Positions 17,064 to 24,644 of a stretch of DNA of 64,000 nucleotides are shown piece by piece. Under the pieces are notes generated by a model. The model saw only the letters and a list, made by a program, of their open reading frames with translations, was not told where the DNA came from and did not search any database. Each line of letters starts with the position of its first letter. Positions within the stretch are counted from its first letter, which is position 1. The DNA lies in assembly GCF_040703125.1 (NCBI RefSeq), contig NZ_CP160035.1, positions 2,066,001-2,130,000 on the forward strand, read 5' to 3'. The DNA is from Flavobacterium ovatum. GTDB taxonomy: Bacteria; Bacteroidota; Bacteroidia; Flavobacteriales; Flavobacteriaceae. The position numbers were made by a program, and so were the translations under genes.

Positions 17064-17954
17064 ATGAAAAAAATAATTCCTAACTATCTAAGAGTACTGC
17101 TGATTTTCTTTTTGATTTTTGGTGCAATGGAATTTTTTATAGACTCAGGTGGTCAACCTGCGTTTATCAAATATCCAATGGTCTCTGTGTTTTTATTTGT
17201 CTTTATGTTTCTTTTAATAGCAATCGAAATCACGATAAGTGCAATAGATAACATTACTTATAATTTGCTCTCAGACGAAGAAAAAGCAAAACTAGCGACA
17301 GAGGAACAGGTACCAATGATTGAAAAGGTATGGTTCAAGGATTTAATGCAAAAACTAACGAGTACCAAGTCAATGGAAAGCGAGGAAGAGATTATCTTGC
17401 ATCATGATTATGACGGTATTCAAGAGTTAGACAATAATTTACCACCATGGTGGGTATATTTGTTCTATGCTTGTATTGTTTTTGCGGTAGTATATTTTGT
17501 TCGTTTCGAAATCATGGGAGGAGACAATCAAGAAATGGAGCTGCAAAAAGAGTTGGCTCAAGCCAAAATTGATGTAGCAGAATACATGAAAACGGCTCCC
17601 GATTTGATGGATGAAAAATCAGTAACCTTGTTAACTGATCCTGCCGAATTAGATTTAGGGAAAACCATATTTACGACTAATTGCGCTGCTTGTCATAGAG
17701 CAGATGCAGGAGGGCAAATTGGACCAAACTTGACTGATGATAATTGGATTTTGGGTGGAGGAGTCAAAAATATTTTCCATACTATTAATAATGGTGGTCG
17801 TGACGGAAAAGGAATGATTGCCTGGAAAGGAACTTTGAAACCAAAAGAGATTCAAAAAGTTGCCAGTTATATCATCTCACTTAAAGGCAGTAATCCTGTA
17901 GATCCAAAAGCTCCAGACGGAGACGTTTGGGTTGAAGAAGCTGCAGCAGAATAA
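17064..17954 (+). CDS. ccoP: cbb3 oxidase subunit III (CcoP), single-heme form
   Basis: A 296-residue membrane-bound cytochrome c subunit that passes electrons to the oxidase. Two hydrophobic segments at the start (residues 8-25 and 32-55) and one near 133-150 (PPWWVYLFYACIVFAVVYF) precede a periplasmic domain. The N-PPWW motif is typical of the CcoP N-terminal domain. Only one heme c motif is present, Cys207-Ala-Ala-Cys210-His211, followed by GGQIGPNLTD and a methionine ligand in GMIAWKG. Proteobacterial CcoP has two hemes; this one has one. Confidence 0.92.
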   Translation: MKKIIPNYLRVLLIFFLIFGAMEFFIDSGGQPAFIKYPMVSVFLFVFMFLLIAIEITISAIDNITYNLLSDEEKAKLATEEQVPMIEKVWFKDLMQKLTSTKSMESEEEIILHHDYDGIQELDNNLPPWWVYLFYACIVFAVVYFVRFEIMGGDNQEMELQKELAQAKIDVAEYMKTAPDLMDEKSVTLLTDPAELDLGKTIFTTNCAACHRADAGGQIGPNLTDDNWILGGGVKNIFHTINNGGRDGKGMIAWKGTLKPKEIQKVASYIISLKGSNPVDPKAPDGDVWVEEAAAE

Positions 17955-17971
17955 TTTAAATAACAAATATA

Positions 17972-19390
17972 ATGTCAAACTTACCCAACGAAGCCTTTAG
18001 AGATACCATCGGAACTATTGATGTCGATGGTTCAAGAAAATTTATTTTTCCTAAAAAACCATCGGGTAAGTTTTATGATTATCGCAAGTGGGTAAGTTAT
18101 TTTTTATTACTGATTTTAGTTGCCAATCCTTTTATTAAAATCAATGGCAATCAGTTCATGTTATTCAACGTGCTAGAACGCCGATTCAATATTTTTGGAT
18201 TCCCATTTTGGCCACAGGACATTTATATTTTTGTCTTGTTTATGATTTTGGGAGTGGCATTTCTTCTTTTATTTACCGTTGTTTTTGGGCGAATATTTTG
18301 CGGATGGATTTGTCCACAAACCATTTTTCTCGAAATGGTTTTTAGACGAATAGAATACTGGATTGAAGGTGATAGAGGCGCACAAATACGATTGGCCAAA
18401 CAAGAATGGAATGCAGATAAAATTAGAAAAAAAGGGTTCAAATGGACGCTGTTTTTGATTATTTCTTTTGCCATAGCTAATGTGTTTTTGGCCTATATTA
18501 TTGGTAGTGACGTATTGTTCCAAATGATTGAAGATGGACCCACGACGCACCTAAGTACGCTAATTTCATTATCCATTTTTACAGGAGTATTTTACTTTAT
18601 ATTCGTTTGGTTTAGAGAGCAAGTGTGTATTATTGCTTGCCCTTACGGACGTTTACAAGGTGTTTTACTAGATAATAAATCCATTAATGTAGCCTACGAT
18701 TTTGTTCGTGGCGAAAAAGAGGAAGGTAGAGCCAAATACAATAAACAAGAAAATAGAGAAGAAACCGGAAAAGGAGATTGTATAGATTGCAAACAATGCG
18801 TTAACGTATGTCCAACGGGAATAGACATTCGTAACGGTACGCAACTAGAATGTGTGAATTGCACTGCTTGCATTGATGAATGTGATGTTATAATGGAAAG
18901 TGTAGGCTTGCCAAAAGGATTGATACGATACGCTTCTGAAGAGGAAATAGAGAAGAAAGCGCCGTTCAAATTTACTGCTAGAATGAAGGGGTACACTGCA
19001 ATTCTAGGTATTTTGGTAGGGATATTGCTTGGTTTGTTATTTTTAAGGAACGATGTCGAAGCTACGATTTTGAGGCTTCCAGGACAATTGTTTCAGCACA
19101 AAGGCGAAAATATCAGTAATATTTACACCTTTAAAATTATCAATAAAACCAATGACGATTTCAAAAACATTCATTTCGAATTAGTAGGAATCAAGGGTAA
19201 AATGAATATTGTTGGGAAATCTGATTTCAATGTGCCTAAACAAGGTATGAGCAGCGGAACTTTATTCATCGAAATCAATAAATATTTATTGGAAAGCGAT
19301 AAAACCAAGTTGAAAATTGAAGTGTTTGAAGGCAATCGAAAAGTTGAAACTACCACGACAAATTTTTTAAGTCCTCGGAGTTTTGATTGA
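17972..19390 (+). CDS. ccoG: cbb3 oxidase accessory ferredoxin-like protein CcoG
   Basis: A 472-residue polytopic inner-membrane iron-sulfur protein, reported in other bacteria to reduce copper for oxidase assembly. Visible motifs are GRIFCGWICPQTIFLE near residue 105, CIIACPYGRLQGV near 218, and two ferredoxin clusters (CIDCKQCVNVCPTGID and CVNCTACIDECD) near 270-300. After a membrane helix around residue 340 a periplasmic immunoglobulin-like domain (IFG-type, about 110 residues) closes the protein. It is 17 bases after ccoP in the same operon. Confidence 0.93.
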   Translation: MSNLPNEAFRDTIGTIDVDGSRKFIFPKKPSGKFYDYRKWVSYFLLLILVANPFIKINGNQFMLFNVLERRFNIFGFPFWPQDIYIFVLFMILGVAFLLLFTVVFGRIFCGWICPQTIFLEMVFRRIEYWIEGDRGAQIRLAKQEWNADKIRKKGFKWTLFLIISFAIANVFLAYIIGSDVLFQMIEDGPTTHLSTLISLSIFTGVFYFIFVWFREQVCIIACPYGRLQGVLLDNKSINVAYDFVRGEKEEGRAKYNKQENREETGKGDCIDCKQCVNVCPTGIDIRNGTQLECVNCTACIDECDVIMESVGLPKGLIRYASEEEIEKKAPFKFTARMKGYTAILGILVGILLGLLFLRNDVEATILRLPGQLFQHKGENISNIYTFKIINKTNDDFKNIHFELVGIKGKMNIVGKSDFNVPKQGMSSGTLFIEINKYLLESDKTKLKIEVFEGNRKVETTTTNFLSPRSFD

Positions 19391-19420
19391 TTCCTATTCA
19401 CTTAAATAAATTAAAAGAAT

Positions 19421-19921
19421 ATGAAAAACGACAATACAAGCACATCGGTGGGAGCTTCTAGTTCCCGTTTTAAAATCAACTGGGGAACAGGAATTGTAAT
19501 CGCAATAGCTTTGTTCATGAGTTTTATATTGTATTTTGTTATTAAAGTACAAACCAATTCAAAATATGACAATGAGTTGGTGGTAGAGGAATATTACAAA
19601 CACGATGCTCATTTTCAAGATGAATTGGAACGTATGCAAAACGCATATGATTTAAAAAACAAACCCACATTTACAATAACAAATAAAGGAGTTACAGTTA
19701 CTTTTCCAGCCGAATTTGAGGCTTCAAAAATAGAAGGAAAAGTGTCCCTCTACAGACCGTCCAACAAGAAGTTTGACTTCGAAATTCCCATTTCGTTTTC
19801 AGACTCTAATCCAACTTTACTCATACCTAAATTAAATTTGGTGGACGGTCGTTGGGACATTACTATGGAATGGCAATACGATGGAAAGTTGTATTTGTCG
19901 AAGGAAACGCTGTATCTTTAA
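19421..19921 (+). CDS. ccoH: FixH/CcoH family assembly protein
   Basis: A 166-residue protein with a single membrane helix (GIVIAIALFMSFILYFVIKV, residues 26-45) and a periplasmic domain rich in beta strands (VTVTFPAEFEASKIEGKVSL, then WDITMEWQYDG). FixH/CcoH binds the cbb3 oxidase and the copper ATPase and is needed for assembly. The motif YYKHDAHFQDELERMQNA after the helix is typical of the bacteroidotal form. It is the last clear gene of the cco operon; a repeat-filled spacer follows. Confidence 0.85.
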   Translation: MKNDNTSTSVGASSSRFKINWGTGIVIAIALFMSFILYFVIKVQTNSKYDNELVVEEYYKHDAHFQDELERMQNAYDLKNKPTFTITNKGVTVTFPAEFEASKIEGKVSLYRPSNKKFDFEIPISFSDSNPTLLIPKLNLVDGRWDITMEWQYDGKLYLSKETLYL

Positions 19922-19971
19922 TTGAGTTATGAGTCATGAGTTATGAGTTTTGGATTAACGATTGTAGATTT

Positions 19972-20220
19972 AAAAAATTAACGATTGTTGATTAACGATT
20001 TCTGATTTTTGATTTGTTGGAGTAGATTTACAAAGCTTCAAATTTAATTTTTGATTTTTGAAATTGCCTTTTGAATTAGATTTTTGATTTGTTGGAGTAG
20101 ATGTACAAAGCTTTGAATTAGACTTTTGCTTTTTGAGATTGCCTTTTGGTATGATATAAAAAATTAACGATTGTTGATTAACGATTTCTGATTTTTGATT
20201 TGTTGGAGTAGATGTACAAA
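19972..20220. repeat. Direct repeats between ccoH and the SafE-like gene
   Basis: A block of about 57 bases, containing ATTAACGATTGTTGATTAAC and then GATTTGTTGGAGTAGAT, occurs almost unchanged at 19972-20029 and 20158-20214. Its second half (GATTTTTGATTTGTTGGAG) occurs once more at about 20068. The block is AT-rich and partly self-complementary in short pieces. A related GTTGATTAACGATTTTTGAT occurs in the rRNA spacer near 62971. No gene is seen in 19922-20319. Confidence 0.7.
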
Positions 20221-20319
20221 ACGTTGAATTTGACTTTTGAGATTGACTTTTGATTTTTGAAATAGTCAGTTAACCGATTAAACATTTAAACTTTCTTAAA
20301 CCATTAAACAATAAACCCA

Positions 20320-21021
20320 TTGCTCTACACAGCATTCATATTTGGCTTAATAAGTAGTTTTCATTGTATTGGGATGTGTGGTCCTATTGCGATGATGCTT
20401 CCTGTGGACCGACAAAATCCTGCCAAAAAAACGACACAAATTCTAACCTATCACTTAGGGCGATTAACTGCTTACGGAACCATAGGATTGTTATTTGGGA
20501 TTCTTGGTCGCGGATTGTTTATTGCAGGTTTTCAACAAAAGCTTTCTATTTTTATAGGTGTTGCCATGATATTGGTTGTTTTAATTCCAGAGAGAAAATT
20601 GGCGGAGTATAACTTTTCAAAACCTATCTTTCGAATAATATCTGGTATTAAAACCAAATTGGGACAACAATTCAGAAACAAAAGTTATAAATCCTTATTT
20701 ACTATTGGTCTCCTCAACGGATTCTTACCTTGCGGAATGGTTTATGTGGCTTTGTTTGGTGCCATTGCTATGCAATCGGCTAGTTTAGGAGTAGGGTATA
20801 TGTTGCTATTTGGATTGGGAACTGTGCCTATGATGAGTGCAGTTGTTTACATCAATTCTTTCTTAACAATTCCCATTCGAAACAAGATTCAAAAAGTAAT
20901 TCCTTATGTCGCCATTCTTATTGCAGTCCTTTTTATTTTAAGAGGTCTAGGACTTGGGATTCCTTACGTTTCTCCAAACAATATGAGTTTGTTTGTCCAA
21001 GCACAGGCGAATTGCCATTAA
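20320..21021 (+). CDS. Sulfite exporter TauE/SafE-like (cco-associated) membrane protein
   Basis: A 233-residue polytopic membrane protein of the TauE/SafE-like family often found at cbb3 loci. It has the double cysteine motif FHCIGMCGPIAMML at the start and GLLNGFLPCGMVYVALFGA in the middle. About six hydrophobic segments are visible. The cysteine motifs suggest metal handling, probably copper, but transport has not been shown for this branch as far as I know. The start is a TTG at 20320, since the conserved family start LYTAFIFGLISSFHC begins there. It may be cotranscribed with ccoH across the repeat-filled gap. Confidence 0.85.
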   Translation: MLYTAFIFGLISSFHCIGMCGPIAMMLPVDRQNPAKKTTQILTYHLGRLTAYGTIGLLFGILGRGLFIAGFQQKLSIFIGVAMILVVLIPERKLAEYNFSKPIFRIISGIKTKLGQQFRNKSYKSLFTIGLLNGFLPCGMVYVALFGAIAMQSASLGVGYMLLFGLGTVPMMSAVVYINSFLTIPIRNKIQKVIPYVAILIAVLFILRGLGLGIPYVSPNNMSLFVQAQANCH

Positions 21022-21291
21022 CTAAATAAGATCTGCTATTTAGTTTAAAAAAGCGGTCTTCTATTTGCGATATCCCTTGATATTTCAGGGCTCTCAAGGC
21101 TAAAGAGCTATTGTTTTACTTTTTGATAGTATCTGTAAAAAGTACTTAAATAAAGTCATGGGGTAAATTAGGAATACTAGTAGGTAATTTGAAGCAACTA
21201 AAATTCAGAAAAAATTCACTACTTTGTATGTTCAAGAGTGTTCCTGTTCGACTTTTTAATAAAAGTCGAATCCAATTAAAATTTACAATAA

Positions 21292-22941
21292 ATGAAAAAT
21301 AGAGTTTTTTTTAGCTTCCTTTTAGCGACAGTAGTATTCTCAACAAATGTTTTTTCACAAAAAAAGAAACAACCCAATATCCTTTTTATAGCTGTAGATG
21401 ACCTTCGTACCGATTTAGGATGTTACGACTCTCCAGTGGTAAAATCACCGAATATTGACGCTTTGGCCAAAGCCGGAATACAATTCAATCGTGCGTATTG
21501 CCAAGAAGCAATTTGTGGGCCTTCACGTGCCAGCTTAATGACTGGAGCACGTCCAGAAACAATCAATGTAATAGATTTGTTCCAAGATTTTCGATTGAAT
21601 TGCCCGAGTATCAAAACCATTCCGCAGCATTTTCGTGAAAACGGATATGAAACTGTTTATACAGGGAAAGTATTTCACGGAAAATATACCGATGATGCGC
21701 TCTCATGGAGTCGTAAACCAATACGCGTAAAAGCTAGTGGGGAATCAGAAGAGGTGACTGGTGGATACTCACTTCCTGAAAGTCAATTAATGTATTTGAA
21801 AAATAAAATCGCTTTAGAATCCAAATACGGCGAAAAAATGATTCGCGAAAACTGGTTGGCGAAAGGTCCAGTTACGGAATGTGCTGATGTTCCAGACGAT
21901 GCTTACGAGGATGGGCAAAATACAAACTCCGCCATTGCAACCTTAAAAGATTTGGTTAAAAAAGAGGACAAACCTTGGTTCTTAGGATTAGGATTTCATA
22001 AACCACATTTAGATTGGATTGCACCAAAAAAATATTGGGACTTATACGATGAAGCCAAAATTCCAATCGCAACTCAAGTAAATCCTCCAACGAATGGAGC
22101 TGCAATGGGATTGTCAGAATCGATGGAATTAAGAGTTGGTGCAGATGTACCTAAAACAGAACCTTTTTCACCTGAATTACAACGCAGATTACGTCATGGC
22201 TATTACGCCTGCATTAGTTATGTGGATGCGCAAGTGGGTAAAATGGTTCAAGCCTTGAAAGATTCGGGAGAGTATGATAATACAATTATTGTGTTATGGT
22301 CTGACCATGGATTTAATCTTGGTGAAATGGGGTATTGGGGAAAAGCGACCAATTATGAATTGGCAACTCGAGTACCCTTTATAATTGTTGCTCCAGGAGT
22401 TACTGACAAAGTAAAAGGACAAAAATCAGATGCATTGGTAGAGTTGGTAGATATTTTTCCAACTTTAAGTGATTTAGCGGGGCTTAAGCGTCCAGCTCAT
22501 TTAGAAGGGCATAGTCTGGTTCCCGTTTTGAAAAATCCATCCATAAAATGGCAAGATGCTGCATTTAGTTTGTTTCCAAACCCTGCCATGCGTGAGTGGG
22601 CTGCAAGACCTTATACACCGCCTTTTAGAAATTCATTTTTTGCTCCACTTATCAAAAAAATCGAAACTAGAATCGAAAACCAAATGGGAGACAAATGGGA
22701 TCGTGAAGTTTTTGAAGATTTTGTAATGGGTTATGCTATGCGAACAGATCGTTATCGTATGGTAGTCTGGAAAGACAGACGTTTTCCTGAAAAAGAACCG
22801 TTGTTTGTTGAGTTATACGACCACGAAAAAGATTCTCAAGAAACTACAAATATTGCTATGAATAACCCACAATTGGTAAAGAAGTTAATGGTTACTTTCA
22901 ACGGTGGATGGGAATCCAGTTTAAAAGGATATAAGAATTAG
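21292..22941 (+). CDS. Exported sulfatase (iduronate-2-sulfatase-like)
   Basis: A 549-residue periplasmic type I sulfatase with a signal peptide (MKNRVFFSFLLATVVFS). It has metal-binding VDDLRTDLGCYD near residue 35 and the active-site Cys75 in CGPSRASLMTG, which must be converted to formylglycine. It also has GFHKPHLDW, WSDHGFNLGEMGYWGK and a late AMRTDRYRMVVW. The layout is that of the iduronate-2-sulfatase-like subfamily, which removes sulfate from polysaccharides. The substrate is unknown. An exported formylglycine-generating enzyme is encoded 4 kb downstream. A terminator follows. Confidence 0.92.
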   Translation: MKNRVFFSFLLATVVFSTNVFSQKKKQPNILFIAVDDLRTDLGCYDSPVVKSPNIDALAKAGIQFNRAYCQEAICGPSRASLMTGARPETINVIDLFQDFRLNCPSIKTIPQHFRENGYETVYTGKVFHGKYTDDALSWSRKPIRVKASGESEEVTGGYSLPESQLMYLKNKIALESKYGEKMIRENWLAKGPVTECADVPDDAYEDGQNTNSAIATLKDLVKKEDKPWFLGLGFHKPHLDWIAPKKYWDLYDEAKIPIATQVNPPTNGAAMGLSESMELRVGADVPKTEPFSPELQRRLRHGYYACISYVDAQVGKMVQALKDSGEYDNTIIVLWSDHGFNLGEMGYWGKATNYELATRVPFIIVAPGVTDKVKGQKSDALVELVDIFPTLSDLAGLKRPAHLEGHSLVPVLKNPSIKWQDAAFSLFPNPAMREWAARPYTPPFRNSFFAPLIKKIETRIENQMGDKWDREVFEDFVMGYAMRTDRYRMVVWKDRRFPEKEPLFVELYDHEKDSQETTNIAMNNPQLVKKLMVTFNGGWESSLKGYKN

Positions 22942-22964
22942 TTAGTTGGTTTTTGTTAGAGTGA

Positions 22965-22997
22965 AAAAAGGTGAAAGAAATATTCTTTCACCTTTTT
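22965..22997. terminator. Terminator between sulfatase and hemN
   Basis: AAAAAGGTGAAAGAA pairs with TTCTTTCACCTTTTT around ATA, giving a terminator usable from both convergent genes. Confidence 0.9.
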
Positions 22998-23004
22998 TTG
23001 TACG

Positions 23005-24369
23005 CTAAATCGTCATTGAGAACAATTGTGTTTGTGGTGCTTTTCGTTTTAATCGAACATCAAAAGCCATGCATAGGTTACGTACGTAAGGTTTTCCTTT
23101 TTCGGTAACATCCAAATGGTTTTTATGAATTTGAATCAGTCCATCTTTTTCCATTTCGTCTAATTGTGAAAGTATTTCGGGAATTTCATTAAAATAATCA
23201 GCTTCAGTTGCCCAAGAGGTTGTGAATTGACACATCAAATTCAAAATATGTTTGCGAATTAACAAATCTTCGGTTGACAGAAGATGTCCTCGATAAACAG
23301 GCAGTTCGTTTTGTTCCAATATTTGGTAATACTCTTCAATAGTTTTTACATTTTGAGCAAAACTATACCAACTGTCACTGATGGAAGATACTCCCAATCC
23401 AATCATTAATTGTGTTTTTGAAGAACTGTAACCCATAAAATTACGATGCAATTTTCCCTCGTTAAAAGAATGATACAAACTATCTTCTCGAAGTGCAAAG
23501 TGATCCATTCCTATTTCATGATAACCATTTTTAGCTAATAGGATTTTGCCTATTTCATAAAGTTTTCTTTTTTCCTCATCTTTAGGAATGTCTTCGTCTT
23601 TAAAACCGCGTTGTCCATTACCTTTTATCCACGGTACATGTGCATAACTGTAAAATGCCAATCGATCGGGTTGTAGTGATTTTGTTTTTTCAATAGTATC
23701 TGCCACATTTTCAATAGTTTGAAAAGGAAGGCCAAAAATAAGGTCATGTCCTATGGACGTATAACCAATTTCTCTTGCCCATAAAGTTACCTTGGCAACA
23801 TTATGAAAAGGTTGGTAGCGATGAATGGCTGTTTGCACTTTTTCAGAGTAATCTTGAACCCCAAAACTCACGCGTCTAAAACCTATATCGTATAGTTTTT
23901 GTAAATGCTTACGACTGGTATTATTAGGGTGACCTTCAAAACTAAATTCATGTTGAGGTGCTTTTTCTGCAGTTTTGAAAATGCCGTTTATGAGTAACTC
24001 TAAATTTTCTATTGAAAAAAAGGTTGGAGTTCCGCCACCTAAATGGATTTCTTTGATAATTGGTTTTTCTGAAAGTAAAGTGCAGTACATTTTCCATTCT
24101 TTTAAAACGGCTAGAATGTACGGACTTTCGAGTTGGTGGTTTTTGGTGATGCGCTTATTGCAACCACAAAAAGTACACAAGCTTTCACAAAAAGGAAGGT
24201 GGATGTACAAACTAATACCTTCGGTTGTATTACTTTCTATAAATGATTTCCGAAGTGTTTTTGTCCAATCGTCAGTAGTGAAATTAGCCTCGTCCCAATA
24301 GGGAACGGTTGGATAACTAGTATATCTTGGACCGGGAACATTGTATTTTTGTAACAGCGACTTTTTCAT
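23005..24369 (-). CDS. hemN: Oxygen-independent coproporphyrinogen III dehydrogenase
   Basis: A 454-residue radical-SAM enzyme that decarboxylates coproporphyrinogen III to protoporphyrinogen IX for heme synthesis when oxygen is low. It opens with KYNVPGPRYTSYPTVPYW, the HemN start. The cluster motif is LCTFCGCNKRITKN with CESLC before it, then EIHLGGGTPTFF and SFGVQDYSEKVQ. A C-terminal HemN domain follows. I use the ATG at 24369; the in-frame TTG at 24387 would fall at or before the predicted transcription start. An Fnr-type promoter lies directly upstream, in line with its anaerobic role. Confidence 0.95.
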   Translation of the reverse strand: MKKSLLQKYNVPGPRYTSYPTVPYWDEANFTTDDWTKTLRKSFIESNTTEGISLYIHLPFCESLCTFCGCNKRITKNHQLESPYILAVLKEWKMYCTLLSEKPIIKEIHLGGGTPTFFSIENLELLINGIFKTAEKAPQHEFSFEGHPNNTSRKHLQKLYDIGFRRVSFGVQDYSEKVQTAIHRYQPFHNVAKVTLWAREIGYTSIGHDLIFGLPFQTIENVADTIEKTKSLQPDRLAFYSYAHVPWIKGNGQRGFKDEDIPKDEEKRKLYEIGKILLAKNGYHEIGMDHFALREDSLYHSFNEGKLHRNFMGYSSSKTQLMIGLGVSSISDSWYSFAQNVKTIEEYYQILEQNELPVYRGHLLSTEDLLIRKHILNLMCQFTTSWATEADYFNEIPEILSQLDEMEKDGLIQIHKNHLDVTEKGKPYVRNLCMAFDVRLKRKAPQTQLFSMTI

Positions 24370-24391
24370 TTTCAACTCATTTATCAATAAT

Positions 24392-24435
24392 CAAAAGTAG
24401 GGTAGTACTGCATGATTAAAAATGATAATTGTCAT
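24392..24435 (-). promoter_or_regulatory. Fnr-type box and -7 element of hemN
   Basis: The palindrome ATGATAATTGTCAT (24422-24435) is centred 36.5 bases from the last G of TACTTTTG, a perfect -7 box on the minus strand (24392-24399). The ATG of hemN is 23 bases beyond. Geometry is identical to the ccoI and ccoS promoters. Confidence 0.85.
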
Positions 24436-24445
24436 GTTCAGAAAA

Positions 24446-24513
24446 AATCAAAAATCAAAAATCAAAGGTCAATGTCAAAAGTCAATGTCAAAAGTTAAAA
24501 GTCAAAAAATCAA
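24446..24513. repeat. Short AT-rich direct repeats
   Basis: Low-complexity repeats of AAAAATC and of GTCAATGTCAAAA fill the space between the hemN promoter and a hairpin. No coding potential is seen. Confidence 0.6.
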
Positions 24514-24560
24514 AGAGGTTAATTTCAAAAATTAAGAATTAATTTTTGAAATTAACCTCT
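24514..24560 (-). terminator. Perfect 22-bp hairpin downstream of the DUF349 gene
   Basis: AGAGGTTAATTTCAAAAATT (continuing AA) and its exact complement flank a GAA loop. It is AT-rich with a GAGG/CCTC base and lies past the stop codon of the minus-strand DUF349 gene, so it can end or protect that transcript. Its right arm runs into the heptamer array. Confidence 0.6.
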
Positions 24561-24644
24561 AACCTCTAACCTCTAACCTCTAACCTCTAACCTCTAACCT
24601 CTAATCTCTAATCTCTAATCTCTAACCTCTAACCTCTAACCTCT
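24554..24644. repeat. Thirteen-copy heptamer tandem repeat
   Basis: Thirteen units of 7 bases run without interruption: ten are AACCTCT and three in the middle are AATCTCT. The array ends exactly where the stop codon of the minus-strand DUF349 gene begins (24645). A related AGAGGTTAGAAGTTAGAGG occurs near 57193. Confidence 0.95.

Noticed and set aside
24387..24387. TTG as start of hemN
   Set aside because: It lies only 5 bases past the -7 box and adds six residues unlike HemN; the ATG at 24369 fits both promoter and family.
24446..24644. CRISPR array
   Set aside because: The units are 7 bases long and contiguous with no spacers, so this is a simple tandem repeat.
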